A stretch of DNA of 64,000 nucleotides from Flexithrix dorotheae DSM 6795 (GCF_000379765.1 NZ_KB903443.1:494881-558880); one strand, 5' to 3'; counted from the stretch's first letter, positions 45,819 to 54,902 are shown. Program-made: numbers and translations. Notes: generated by a model from the sequence alone, not told the origin.

Positions 45819-46746
45819 TCATCATCCGCTCATCATTATCTTAGGCCCGACTGCATCTGGAAAAACCAGCCTTGCCTCTCACCTTGCCTATAATTCGGAT
45901 TCGGAAATAATCAGTGCAGATTCCCGTCAGGTTTACCAGCAAATGGACATAGGAACAGGCAAGGATTTGGATGAATATATCGTAAATGGCCAAAACATTC
46001 CCTATCATTTAATTGATATCAAGCCTCCCGGTTACCGTTACAATATTCATGAGTTTAAGGCTGATTTTGATTCGGCTTATTCGCAAATCAGAGCAAAAGG
46101 GAAATTGCCAATTTTATGTGGGGGAAGTGGCTTATATATTGAAGCTGTCTTAAAAGGACATGAGCATACACAAGTGCCGGAAAATGAAAATTTGAGAAAG
46201 GAATTAAGTCAATTTGAAAATAAAAATTTACTGGAAACGCTGGCAAATTTGCCCAATCCCAATCAAATAAAAATAGATACCTCTACAAGAAAAAGACTCA
46301 TTAGGGGAATTGAAATACTGACTTTTTTAAAGGAAAATCATTTAAATAAAAACCCAGGAAAAAACTATAACTCCATCATATTTGGCCTAAATCCGGAAAG
46401 AGAAAAAAGGAGAAACAAAATTACCAAAAGGCTAAAATACAGGCTGGAAAATGGGCTGATTGAGGAAGTCAAAAATTTACTTGAATCAGGAATTTCCCCA
46501 GAAGATTTAAAATACTACGGATTGGAATACAAACTGGTCACCGAATTTCTGGAAGGAAAATTAAATCAGCAAACACTGTTTGAAAAACTAAACACCAGCA
46601 TACACCAATTCGCCAAACGCCAAATGACCTGGTTCAGAAAAATGGAAAAAGATGGCTTTGAAATCATTTGGGTAAATGATGAATTAACTTTCGAGGAGAA
46701 AATTGATTTTCTTTTGAAGAAACTCAATCAATTCAGGTTAATTTGA
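45802..46746 (+). CDS. miaA: tRNA dimethylallyltransferase
   Basis: Transfers dimethylallyl to adenosine 37 of tRNAs that read UNN codons. The P-loop is ILGPTASGKTSLA (residues 13-25), followed by SADSRQVYQQMDIGTGKD near 38 and FGLNPEREKRRNKITKRLK near 190; the 314-residue length is standard. The start overlaps the end of the 44955 gene by 17 bases, which implies coupling and means the unusual neighbour is translated in the same mRNA. The C-terminal RQMTWFRKM is conserved. Confidence 0.96.
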   Translation: MEPSNDHHPLIIILGPTASGKTSLASHLAYNSDSEIISADSRQVYQQMDIGTGKDLDEYIVNGQNIPYHLIDIKPPGYRYNIHEFKADFDSAYSQIRAKGKLPILCGGSGLYIEAVLKGHEHTQVPENENLRKELSQFENKNLLETLANLPNPNQIKIDTSTRKRLIRGIEILTFLKENHLNKNPGKNYNSIIFGLNPEREKRRNKITKRLKYRLENGLIEEVKNLLESGISPEDLKYYGLEYKLVTEFLEGKLNQQTLFEKLNTSIHQFAKRQMTWFRKMEKDGFEIIWVNDELTFEEKIDFLLKKLNQFRLI

Positions 46747-46750
46747 AAAT

Positions 46751-46780
46751 AAAAAAAAGACAAAGCCAAAAAGCCTTGTC
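46751..46780 (-). terminator. Terminator of the TonB/DUF4249 operon
   Basis: On the minus strand GACAAGGC pairs with GGCTTTGTC-side bases (eight pairs with one wobble) and is followed by eight T. It lies 27 bases after the DUF4249 stop codon and also just after miaA on the other strand. Confidence 0.75.
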
Positions 46781-46806
46781 CTTTAAATCGCTTCTAAATA
46801 AAGTCT

Positions 46807-47658
46807 TTATTTAATCACTCCCTTTTCCCCTGAAATCACACCCTTCACGGCATAATTTGAAGAACCACCAAAATAGCCAACCACCTCTAGTCCGGGTTTG
46901 GGGTTTTTATTGAAAATATTTGTTCTCACATTGGATGGAGGAACAGCAAACATTCCCCCGTTATCGGTTTGCTCAGAAAGCTCGGCAAAGAAATAATAAG
47001 CATCTTTGGTAATATTCAATCCTTCTACCATTACAGAATCCCCCTCCTGGAAAGGATCATCCCAATTGAGTTGCAAATCGTGAATATAATTACCATCGAT
47101 CCACTCATCTGTTTCATATATCAGGTTTTTGGGTTGATTAAGCAATTGGCCATTTCGATAAAGTTTTAACCGGTAATTATCCCCAATCCCTTCCGGGTCC
47201 CAACCAAAGTAATTCAAATAATATCCTGAATTGTCATCACCGGATTTTTCCTTGTATTCATAAGTGATAGAATCTATCACCACCTGCCTTTGGATAGCGG
47301 TTTCTGCATAATATTCTTCACCGTTCACCAACATTTCCAACCGGTAAGATTTACCTACCTGACCCAGGAATTCAGGACTGGTCTGGTACTTTCCTGGCTG
47401 ATTTTCTGTAAGGTTTTCCACGTTTCCATCTCCGTCAATAATTTTTAAAACACCACCAGTTACAGGAGCAAATTCACTATTATCAAAATATCCCTGAGTC
47501 TGGGTAAGCGTAACGGTATAAGGACCTGGCTGATCGTCAATCCAGCCATCTACAGCTAATAAAGTTCTGCCTTCTTCCAGTTTTACATCAATCACATCTT
47601 CACAGGAAAAAAAGGAACCTAGCACTAAACTATAAATGATATATTTTAAATTTTCCAT
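46807..47658 (-). CDS. DUF4249 lipoprotein
   Basis: A 283-residue outer-membrane lipoprotein with a lipobox ending in Cys19 (SLVLGSFFSC). The mature part has the family pattern: DVKLEEGRTLLAVDGWIDDQPGPYTV near residue 25 and VTGGVLKIIDGDGNVENLTE near 65. DUF4249 proteins are encoded next to TonB receptors of this type and are assumed to be surface partners in uptake, similar in idea to SusD but unrelated in sequence. It follows the receptor gene by 28 bases. Confidence 0.9.
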   Translation of the reverse strand: MENLKYIIYSLVLGSFFSCEDVIDVKLEEGRTLLAVDGWIDDQPGPYTVTLTQTQGYFDNSEFAPVTGGVLKIIDGDGNVENLTENQPGKYQTSPEFLGQVGKSYRLEMLVNGEEYYAETAIQRQVVIDSITYEYKEKSGDDNSGYYLNYFGWDPEGIGDNYRLKLYRNGQLLNQPKNLIYETDEWIDGNYIHDLQLNWDDPFQEGDSVMVEGLNITKDAYYFFAELSEQTDNGGMFAVPPSNVRTNIFNKNPKPGLEVVGYFGGSSNYAVKGVISGEKGVIK

Positions 47659-47686
47659 TTGTTTAATCTTTGAAATTATGATGAAT

Positions 47687-50044
47687 TTAAAACTTGAAAT
47701 TGTAGGTCACAGATGGCAACATTGATCCGAAAATCGAAAGCCTTACCGCTTCAGTATTTCGGGGATTATCCTCATTTTGCCTGAAGTAAATACTATAGGC
47801 ATTTCTTCTCGAATACACATTGTAAATTGCAAACACCCACTCACTTTGGTACTTCCTCAAAGGATTTCTTTTACCCTGCAAAGTGGCAGAAAGATCTAGC
47901 CGATGATAAGGTGTAATTTTGTAGTTATTTCGGGAATCATTGGTATTTATCGGCACTGTAATACCCTGATATTCAAACCGTCCATCTGGGAAAGTAGTAG
48001 AAACTCCCGTGAGGTAAGAAAAATTTGCGGCAAACTTCCATCTGTTATTCAATTGATAAATGGCTGTAGAGCTCAGATTATGAGTCCTGTCGTATTTGGC
48101 AGGATAATAATTTCCATTATTTATACCTTCAATCTTCTTTTCCGATTTGGACAGAGTATAACTCACCCAGCCTGTAAGCCTGCCGACATTTTTCTTAAAT
48201 AAAAATTCAGCTCCGTAAGCCCTTCCATCCCCAAAAAGCAAATCTCCTTCATAATATTTGTTCAGTAAAAATTCTGTTCCTCCTACAAAATCCACCTGGT
48301 TGTCAAGGGTTTTGTAGTACACTTCTGTGGAAAGTTCATAAGCTTTGCCTTTCAGATTTTTAAAATATCCCACTGCTACCTGATCAGCTACCTGCGGTTT
48401 GATATTATTTGTACTTAGGGTCCAGGTATCGGTAGGAGTAGAAGCCAGAGTTGGAGAAAGCAGGTGAATATATTGCGCTAATCTATTGTAACTAAACTTT
48501 AGAGAAGTGCTCTCATTCAGCGCATAGCGCAAAGAAAACCTCGGTTCAAAATTGTAGTAATTTTGGATGGACTCACTCTTTCCAAACTTTTTCTCATTTT
48601 CAATATCCTTCCTTTCCCCGGGATTTCCACTATATTCATAAGCAGTATTTGGCCCCAGGTAATCATAAGAGGATATTCTTAAACCGTATCTCAAAAATAT
48701 TTTATCCGACAATTCCGATTCGTGCTCAATAAATCCGGCATACTCAAATCCTTTCTGCAAGTCCATAGTGAGCGGATTGAAAACAGAAGTTTCGGTTAAA
48801 GGCCTTAATTCTCCGGGATTAACTTCATACAAAGTAGAATTGATCCCGAAGTTCAGACTGTTCCTGTGGTTGATAAAATAGCTAAAGTTGGCATTCCCCA
48901 CATAATTTTTGATCATGGCTTTCGCCTCAAAATTATTCGTATTGACATCCGGTACACCCAGTTTATAGCCATAATCCGAATAAGCCAGGGTAATTTCCCC
49001 AAAAAGCCGATCATTGAAAATATGTTTCCATTTCAGGGAAGAAGCCGCATTTCCCCAGTTGTTATAAAAATCATCTCCAAACTTGAAGGAATCCTTGCCA
49101 TAATACCCTGAAAGAGAAACCTTGTTTTTCTCATTGATATCAAAATCCATTTTTCCATTCAGATCGTAAAAGAAAGCTCCATTTTTACGCATGTCCGGAT
49201 CAGAAGAAAGCTTAAGAAATAAATCCGCATAAGACCTTCTTCCTGCCAGCATAATGGAGCTTTTTCCCTTGGTAATTGGGGCTTCCATGGTCAATCTACT
49301 GGAAACAGTTCCAATTCCACCAGACATAGCAAATTGATCTTTGTTGGCTTCATGCATACCCACATCCAGAATCGAAGCAATCCGGCCTCCATATTGAGAA
49401 GAAATCCCTCCTTTGAGCAGTGCCACATTCGAAACTGCATCCGGATTAAAAACAGAGAAAAAGCCCAACACATGAGAACTGTTATAAATGGGAGCGCCAT
49501 CCATCAATACCAGATTCTGATCAATTCCTCCTCCTCTCACATTGAAGCCTGTAGCTCCCTCTCCTACCGTAGTAACTCCGGGCAATAGCTGCAAACTTCT
49601 CACAATATCTACCTCCCCAAGCAATGCAGGTATATTTTTGATGGTCTGAATTTCCAACTGATTCACACTCATATCACCTGAAATAATATTGTCATTTTCC
49701 TTTTTTCCTTCTACCACAACTTCTTCCAGATTTTCTGTTTTTTCTGTTAAATCAAAATTTAGGTTGATATTTCTATCCAGTTTAATTTGCTTTTCTATTG
49801 GGGCATAGCCAATTGAAGATATCACAAGGAGGTAATCTCCTTCAGTAAGCGCTAAGGAAAATTCTCCTTTAGGGTTAGTAGCCGTTCCTTGCCTGGTACC
49901 CCTCACTTTAATGGTAGCACCAACCAGTTCCTCCTGACCTGCAGAAGTAACTTTTCCACTAATCGTAAATATAGATTGTGCAAATAGTGACTGGGAAATG
50001 ATTGTCAAAATAAGGCAAAGCAATCCCATCCATCCTTTTTTCAT
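47687..50044 (-). CDS. TonB-dependent receptor with carboxypeptidase-regulatory-like domain
   Basis: A 785-residue outer-membrane receptor. After the signal peptide (to about residue 22) comes a CarboxypepD_reg-like domain (about 25-110, FTISGKVTSAGQEELVGATI), then the plug (about 115-225, with GVTTVGEGATGFNVRGGGIDQNLVLMDGAPIYN, given here only for its key GFNVRGGG and LMDGAPIY elements), then the barrel to the end (SVTYNFKF). The substrate is unknown. It follows a 58-residue small gene by 80 bases and precedes DUF4249, giving a unit with the FecR and STN-repeat genes upstream. Confidence 0.93.
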   Translation of the reverse strand: MKKGWMGLLCLILTIISQSLFAQSIFTISGKVTSAGQEELVGATIKVRGTRQGTATNPKGEFSLALTEGDYLLVISSIGYAPIEKQIKLDRNINLNFDLTEKTENLEEVVVEGKKENDNIISGDMSVNQLEIQTIKNIPALLGEVDIVRSLQLLPGVTTVGEGATGFNVRGGGIDQNLVLMDGAPIYNSSHVLGFFSVFNPDAVSNVALLKGGISSQYGGRIASILDVGMHEANKDQFAMSGGIGTVSSRLTMEAPITKGKSSIMLAGRRSYADLFLKLSSDPDMRKNGAFFYDLNGKMDFDINEKNKVSLSGYYGKDSFKFGDDFYNNWGNAASSLKWKHIFNDRLFGEITLAYSDYGYKLGVPDVNTNNFEAKAMIKNYVGNANFSYFINHRNSLNFGINSTLYEVNPGELRPLTETSVFNPLTMDLQKGFEYAGFIEHESELSDKIFLRYGLRISSYDYLGPNTAYEYSGNPGERKDIENEKKFGKSESIQNYYNFEPRFSLRYALNESTSLKFSYNRLAQYIHLLSPTLASTPTDTWTLSTNNIKPQVADQVAVGYFKNLKGKAYELSTEVYYKTLDNQVDFVGGTEFLLNKYYEGDLLFGDGRAYGAEFLFKKNVGRLTGWVSYTLSKSEKKIEGINNGNYYPAKYDRTHNLSSTAIYQLNNRWKFAANFSYLTGVSTTFPDGRFEYQGITVPINTNDSRNNYKITPYHRLDLSATLQGKRNPLRKYQSEWVFAIYNVYSRRNAYSIYFRQNEDNPRNTEAVRLSIFGSMLPSVTYNFKF

Positions 50045-50124
50045 GATGTTCTGTTTTTTTAATAAGATTAAAATTGAATTTTTATAAATCTGTGGTGAAG
50101 GGGTAAATCATCTCCCTTCAAAAA

Positions 50125-50301
50125 TTAATAATCGTTTTTTTGATAACTCCCCTCCATCAATTCCCGAATTTGTTGAAGTTTTATTCTTAAAAACTCCATC
50201 TCCTGTTCTCTCATAAAATTACACAAAGCCTTTTCCCAACCATCATGATAACTTTTTGATAAATAAAGGCTGTTTTGGTTTTTTGAATTACTAGCTTTCA
50301 T
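50125..50301 (-). CDS. 58-residue small protein between STN-repeat and TonB-receptor genes
   Basis: A short frame from an ATG at 50301 to a TAA at 50125. The product is helical and amphipathic, with start MKASNSKNQNSLYLSKSYHD, then GWEKALCNFMREQEMEFLRI and an ending around RELMEGSYQKNDY. It has no signal peptide or membrane segment. It lies in the same direction as both neighbours: about 210 bases after the STN-repeat gene and 80 before the receptor. Codon composition resembles the neighbours. I recognise no family. It could be a translated small protein of the TonB locus or a chance frame. Confidence 0.5.
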   Translation of the reverse strand: MKASNSKNQNSLYLSKSYHDGWEKALCNFMREQEMEFLRIKLQQIRELMEGSYQKNDY

Positions 50302-50509
50302 AAGTCTAAAAATTTAATAACCTGTTAAATTATTTCTGGGTTTTACCAATGAAGTATATTGAAATTTGGGCATTATAAACCAGGGATTACGTATGAGGTA
50401 ACCGTTGATTTTTAGCCGAAACAAATTATAATTAATTACTGTACAAGATGTTATTTCAAGGTTTTCAGTCCACCTGTTTTATATAGTTCTTAATATTTAA
50501 CACAAATGC

Positions 50510-52261
50510 TTAAAACCGAATACCACCATTTAAACCGATCCACATTTTCACATTATGATGACTATGGTCCTCGTCATAAAAACTCCATGGGGCAATATCA
50601 TTGGCAACTTCAGCCCTATTCTCCTCCTTATTATCTGATACCAATACGTTGTAAGATGCACCAAGAAAGATCGCTGTCTTAGGTGTGATATATTTCGAAA
50701 ACTGAAGTTTGGCATTATAAAACTGTATTCCTTCCTCGAAATCGGAAAAAGCATCCTTAAAAAACAAATGTCCCATTAAGTCCAGATTCATCGCAAAGCT
50801 ACTGGAAGCTATTGGAAACTCTGTACCAAAACCTGCTCCTGCTGCCTGTCTTAAAGTATTACTATTGAATTGCGCTCCAACAGAAAAGATATTGTAAAAC
50901 CTTGGTACACCTATTTTATAAGCAATATTCGCATTAAGTGTTTCCGTTCCCGAAATTTCAAATTTTCTGTAGCCACCTTTTTTCACAATACTCAGCAAAC
51001 CAATTGGAACCCCACCAATTGTATCAGCAAAATTGAATACGCCTATTTGTACTCCGGAAATATTTCTGGCCATATTCAATACCCCAATTTGTGATCCCTT
51101 AATATCCCTTGTCTTATTATAAAATCCAGCTATTTGTACTCCTCTGTTGTTTGCTGCAATGTTCATAAAACCAGCTACCTGAGCCCCGTATACATCCCCA
51201 TGTCTGATATTCAAAAACCCAGCAATTTGTGCTCCGGTTAAGCTATCTAAACCAATATTCATAAAGCCTGCAGCTTGCATGCCCCACTGAGTGCCATTAT
51301 TTATATTCATAAAACCTGCGGCTTGTGTAGCTTTCCCAGAATCTTGTGCCACATTCATAAAACCAGCAGCCTGAAAGCCATTTAAACTACCATTCACAGA
51401 ATTAATTAATCCTGCAGCCTGAAAGCCTTTCACATTTCCCGTTCCAAAACTGGCGATTCCACTGGCTTGAAAACCCTTAATATTTCCGTTGGTTACACTT
51501 CCCAATCCATTTAGCTCGAAAGAACCAACTCCTGCAGATACTCCATAAAGCAGGTTTAGTGAAATATCATTGAAAACTTTAGGTGCTCTTTTGCCATTGG
51601 TACTAACCGGATAGAACAAGCCAAAATGCGCAGGCACGGAATCCAAATCGTGGTTTGGTTTAAAATTAAATAAAGGCTTGGATGTTTTCTTCTTCTCCGG
51701 CTTTTCCTTTTTCTCTTTTTTAGCCCCGGATGGGATATTTCCAGTTTTTTGAGGCACCTTATTCATTGTATTTCCTGTACCGGCAACTACCGTGGCAGTG
51801 CTCATTTTTAAACCAATATTTTCAGGAGTTTCCACCTCTTTTACCGAAACTACCTCCGTATTTTTTTTCGCGATTGAAGTTTCCTGTGGTTGAGAAGGAA
51901 TTACAGCCGGGATTATTTTTTCTTCAACAGGTTCTTCTGGTTCAGGTTCTTTTGATTTTTGAAGTATAACCTGGTTCTTAATTACCTTATAGGAAATATC
52001 TGTTTCTTCCAGCAGCATTTCCAAACCATCTTTCAATAAAATCCCTTTTTGGTCAACATTTACTTTTTGATGTAAAGGAAGTCTGTCACTCACATAAGAA
52101 AAGTTAATTTGATATTTTTGAGTTAAATCCCGGATAACTTCCCCAATCTCCACATCACTATATACTAAATCCACTTTTTGATTTAAAACATTATTATCCT
52201 GTGCCTTTAAACCCAGGCAATATGATACAAGCAACAAGGCGATAAAAAGCTTTGTTTTCAT
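50510..52261 (-). CDS. STN-domain protein with GxQxAGFMNI repeats
   Basis: A 583-residue exported protein. The signal peptide is about 20 residues; an STN (secretin/TonB short N-terminal) domain covers about 25-105 (DVEIGEVIRDLTQKYQINFS). A charged linker of about 100 residues follows, rich in Pro, Glu and Lys (KKEKKEKPEKKKTSK). Residues about 250-430 hold roughly eleven repeats of 20-22 residues of the form G.QAAGFMNI (GFQAAGLINS, GMQAAGFMNI, GAQIAGFLNI, GVQIAGFYN). The last 150 residues look like barrel strands. It lies between FecR and the small gene at 50301, so STN may receive a signal linked to uptake. Confidence 0.85.
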   Translation of the reverse strand: MKTKLFIALLLVSYCLGLKAQDNNVLNQKVDLVYSDVEIGEVIRDLTQKYQINFSYVSDRLPLHQKVNVDQKGILLKDGLEMLLEETDISYKVIKNQVILQKSKEPEPEEPVEEKIIPAVIPSQPQETSIAKKNTEVVSVKEVETPENIGLKMSTATVVAGTGNTMNKVPQKTGNIPSGAKKEKKEKPEKKKTSKPLFNFKPNHDLDSVPAHFGLFYPVSTNGKRAPKVFNDISLNLLYGVSAGVGSFELNGLGSVTNGNIKGFQASGIASFGTGNVKGFQAAGLINSVNGSLNGFQAAGFMNVAQDSGKATQAAGFMNINNGTQWGMQAAGFMNIGLDSLTGAQIAGFLNIRHGDVYGAQVAGFMNIAANNRGVQIAGFYNKTRDIKGSQIGVLNMARNISGVQIGVFNFADTIGGVPIGLLSIVKKGGYRKFEISGTETLNANIAYKIGVPRFYNIFSVGAQFNSNTLRQAAGAGFGTEFPIASSSFAMNLDLMGHLFFKDAFSDFEEGIQFYNAKLQFSKYITPKTAIFLGASYNVLVSDNKEENRAEVANDIAPWSFYDEDHSHHNVKMWIGLNGGIRF

Positions 52262-52398
52262 AAGTCTAATTCTTTTTAAACTGTAGTGACCATGCCCTCA
52301 AATTTAATCATACCTGAATATGATCTGACAATCCTAATACTACAGCTTTTTATTGTTTAGTTAATTACTACGATTAATTTAAAAATGAGATAATCCAA

Positions 52399-53409
52399 TT
52401 ACATTTCAGGATCACAACCTTCCCCGGAGATATGGTAAACTCCATCGCTTTCCTGATAAGAGAAATTTGCTGATGCTGCCAAAATTTCCATCACTTCTTC
52501 TATTGTTAATTCTTTGAAATTGCCAGTATAATGACAGTTGAGCAGTGTTGGTGATTTTATATCCATATCAATGGCATAATGCTGTTCTAAAGTATTGAAT
52601 ACCTGATTCAGCACTACATCATTAAAAGTAAGCTGGTTATTTTGCCAGGATCTGAAATTTTCATTTTCTATTTTTTGCTTTGTTATATTCTTTAAACTTC
52701 CTACTGAAGCTTTTTCACCAGGAAGTAAAAAAACGGTTCTGTCTTCATTTTTTGGGGAAAAGGCCACCCGGCCAGTGGCAACGGCAACTTCCACCTCACT
52801 ATTTTCATTTTCTTTAATATTAAAAGAAGTCCCAACTACTTCTGTTTTAGAATTTCCTGCATAAATAGTAAACCTTCTGCCTTCCGCTTTTTTCACTTCA
52901 AAGAAGGCTTCTCCTGTTAAATTTACCACCCTGTTATCCAGGTTAAAATTTTCGGAATAAGTTATTTGGCTATTTTTATTCAGCCACACTTCACTACTAT
53001 CAGGTAGCACAACTTTTTTCACCTGATCGTTACCAGCTGAAATTTCTACCATGTCTTTTGAGAAATAAACCATTTTTAGTGTAATAGCCAATCCAATTCC
53101 CATCAATAAAACTGCAGCAGCTTTATAAAAAGACGAAATACTATAATGATGTGATTTTGTAACTTTAAGTTTTTCCTGAACAATACCATTCTTTTCACTA
53201 AAAACCTTCCATGCCTGTTCACTATCAGGAAAAAAAGTTTCAAGTGGTTTATTAGTTTTATTCCAGATTTTCTGATAATTAAAAAATTCCTCCCTGTTTT
53301 CAGCGGACTCATTTAACCAGGAAAGTAATTGCTCATATTCTTTCCTTGTCGATTCCCCGCTCAGGAATTTGGTAAATAATTCAATATGTTGCTCACTTTT
53401 ATTTTCCAC
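52399..53409 (-). CDS. FecR family anti-sigma factor / sensor
   Basis: A 336-residue membrane protein. The cytosolic N-terminus (about 1-80) is short and helical, one membrane helix lies near residues 95-115 (AVLLMGIGLAITLKMVYF), and the periplasmic FecR domain follows (EISAGNDQVKKVVLPDSSEVWLNKNSQ, keyed by LPDSSEVWLN near residue 140; GEAFFEVKK near 170). The C-terminal DUF4974 part matches STN partners (LTFNDVVLNQVFNTLEQHY). It normally controls a sigma factor encoded just before it; none is present here. It heads the TonB locus. Confidence 0.92.
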   Translation of the reverse strand: MENKSEQHIELFTKFLSGESTRKEYEQLLSWLNESAENREEFFNYQKIWNKTNKPLETFFPDSEQAWKVFSEKNGIVQEKLKVTKSHHYSISSFYKAAAVLLMGIGLAITLKMVYFSKDMVEISAGNDQVKKVVLPDSSEVWLNKNSQITYSENFNLDNRVVNLTGEAFFEVKKAEGRRFTIYAGNSKTEVVGTSFNIKENENSEVEVAVATGRVAFSPKNEDRTVFLLPGEKASVGSLKNITKQKIENENFRSWQNNQLTFNDVVLNQVFNTLEQHYAIDMDIKSPTLLNCHYTGNFKELTIEEVMEILAASANFSYQESDGVYHISGEGCDPEM

Positions 53410-53732
53410 CTTTCGGATTTATGTTAATTGATTTTGTAATTTTATAATTGACCACCAATTCTACTTTTTTTGCTCAACTACTAATAATACCGGTAATTTT
53501 AACTCTCCCCCCACCCTACCTCGAAAAAAAATTAAAAAAAAATCATTATCACCCAACCTAACCCCACAAATTCTTAGAATAATTCAAACAATAAAGCTGC
53601 AAATATTAATTCATCTAAAAAAAATCTTATCCAAGTGAAAAATTAAAAATCCTTAATTTTTTTGTAAAATTTTCCGCGGCAAAAAATGTTTATAGGAAAT
53701 AAATATCCTTTTTATAACCTAAAAAACAATTT
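53410..53732. other. Divergent intergenic region, fecR / 137-residue gene
   Basis: About 320 very AT-rich bases. No sigma-factor gene, exact promoter match or hairpin is seen here, although both the FecR operon and the 53733 gene must start from it. Confidence 0.45.
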
Positions 53733-54146
53733 ATGGAATTAGTAAAAAACAGTTTTTTTCAAGCCTCATTTGATGTAGAGCAATCAACACTTACTATTGT
53801 GTGGTTACCTGAAACTGCTAAAATGACGGAATATGATTACAAGGAAGCCCTTATTACTATTTTGGATATTATAGAAAAAAATGAAGTAAAATACTGGATT
53901 GGGGATACCAGAAACTTTGCCTACGCCATTGTTCCGGAATTGCAGACATGGACCGCTGAAGAATTTAATCCTAAATTAATTGAATATGGGTTAAAAAGAA
54001 TGGCATTATTAGTCCCTGAAGAATTTGTAGCCAGCCTGGGCATTGAACAAACTGTAGAAGAGATGGAGGCCGATCATAATGAAGCGCAATTCATTACCAG
54101 ATATTTTGATAATCTTGATGATGCGCAACAATGGATAGCAGCTTAA
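53733..54146 (+). CDS. STAS-like 137-residue protein A
   Basis: A 137-residue soluble protein with alternating strands and helices as in SpoIIAA/STAS-like folds: FFQASFDVEQSTLTIVWLP, then the helix TEYDYKEALITILDIIEKN, then KYWIGDTRNFAYAIVPELQTW, then a long helix and LKRMALLVPEEFVASLG. The gene at 54198, on the opposite strand, has the same length and element order (HLTFLKKCT..., HNHITDTSTMGVIGVEDQQW, LNIALILGDDIFA). Both end WI/WF plus a short tail. The two appear to be distant paralogues. No partner kinase or phosphatase is adjacent. Function is unknown. Confidence 0.7.
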   Translation: MELVKNSFFQASFDVEQSTLTIVWLPETAKMTEYDYKEALITILDIIEKNEVKYWIGDTRNFAYAIVPELQTWTAEEFNPKLIEYGLKRMALLVPEEFVASLGIEQTVEEMEADHNEAQFITRYFDNLDDAQQWIAA

Positions 54147-54168
54147 AAAAATTTATTTGAACGCATAA

Positions 54169-54196
54169 AAAAAAGCCTTCATATGAAGGCTTTTTT
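54169..54196. terminator. Shared bidirectional terminator of the convergent pair
   Basis: A perfect palindrome, AAAAAAGCCTTCAT followed by its complement, centred between 54182 and 54183. It ends both 137-residue genes. Confidence 0.88.
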
Positions 54197-54197
54197 A

Positions 54198-54611
54198 TTA
54201 AGCAGCAAGTGCACTTTCTTCCTTAAACCAGTCGAAAGCTTCGGTTTCTCCAGCAAAGTAATGAATATCAATATTCTGTTTATCCATAAAATTTCGGGCA
54301 ATATTCTTTGCAGCAAAGGTTGCAAAAATATCGTCTCCCAAAATCAGGGCAATATTCAGCTTTTTGGTGCTATCCGCAAACTTCCTCATGTTCGGAACTA
54401 CATTGGCTTTCACCCATTGTTGGTCCTCTACTCCAATCACGCCCATTGTAGAAGTATCGGTGATGTGATTGTGGTGGCCTTTGCTCTTAAACAACTCCAC
54501 CAACTGTCCATAGGCAAGCCGATACTGGTCTGAGGTGCATTTTTTTAAAAATGTAAGGTGACTAAGATTCAACTCTTCAATGAATTCTAGTTTGAAAAAA
54601 GATTCTTCCAT
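54198..54611 (-). CDS. STAS-like 137-residue protein B
   Basis: A 137-residue soluble protein, convergent with and structurally similar to the gene at 53733. The order of elements is the same: a first strand pair (FFKLEFIEELNLSHLTFLKK), helix (DQYRLAYGQLVELFKSKG), strand with an aspartate-threonine step (HHNHITDTSTMGVIGVEDQQW), helix, strand (KLNIALILGDDIFATFAAKN), helix, and a final GETEAFDWFKEES. The aspartate-Thr/Ser spot equals DTRNFA in the partner. No signal peptide. Related single genes are found in Bacteroidota as proteins of unknown function, from my recollection only. Confidence 0.7.
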   Translation of the reverse strand: MEESFFKLEFIEELNLSHLTFLKKCTSDQYRLAYGQLVELFKSKGHHNHITDTSTMGVIGVEDQQWVKANVVPNMRKFADSTKKLNIALILGDDIFATFAAKNIARNFMDKQNIDIHYFAGETEAFDWFKEESALAA

Positions 54612-54868
54612 AGGTTTTTAGTTTAAGTGTTTCCTAAAGCCTTTTTTTCAGCTTTTGAAAAATCATTTTTAAGGTTTGTTTAATGTAAATCTTTCACTAA
54701 TTTCCTTTAAACAGGAATTTATTTTTTCTATTTTCTAAGGGTTAAAAAGGGATTTGAAAAAGGTGTATGATTTTTCTTTAATTTTTAAAAATTTCCCGGT
54801 TCTTGCGATTTTAAATAATAATTAAAAGGAGAATATTTCAAAAAAATGCCTTCTTTCCACTGGAATAA
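54612..54868. other. AT-rich spacer upstream of protein B
   Basis: Upstream region of the 54198 gene. No exact promoter match, open frame or repeat is supported apart from the terminator-like hairpin that begins at 54869. Confidence 0.35.
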
Positions 54869-54902
54869 AAAATGTCCACTGGAAATTTTTAGTGGACATT
54901 TT
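54869..54902 (-). terminator. Terminator-like hairpin downstream of the 43-residue gene
   Basis: AAAATGTCCACT pairs with AGTGGACATTTT in a perfect 12-base stem around a ten-base loop, and the minus strand continues TTTATT. It lies 118 bases after the small gene at 55020-55151. A partial copy of the loop-stem border (CCACTGGA) occurs just before it. Confidence 0.7.

Noticed and set aside
51000..51520. Tandem DNA repeat suspected in the STN-repeat gene
   Set aside because: The periodicity is at the protein level (about 63 bases per unit) with varied codons, so it is a coding repeat and not a satellite or array.
53410..53732. Search for an ECF sigma factor next to fecR
   Set aside because: Only 323 bases without a usable frame, too short for a sigma factor.
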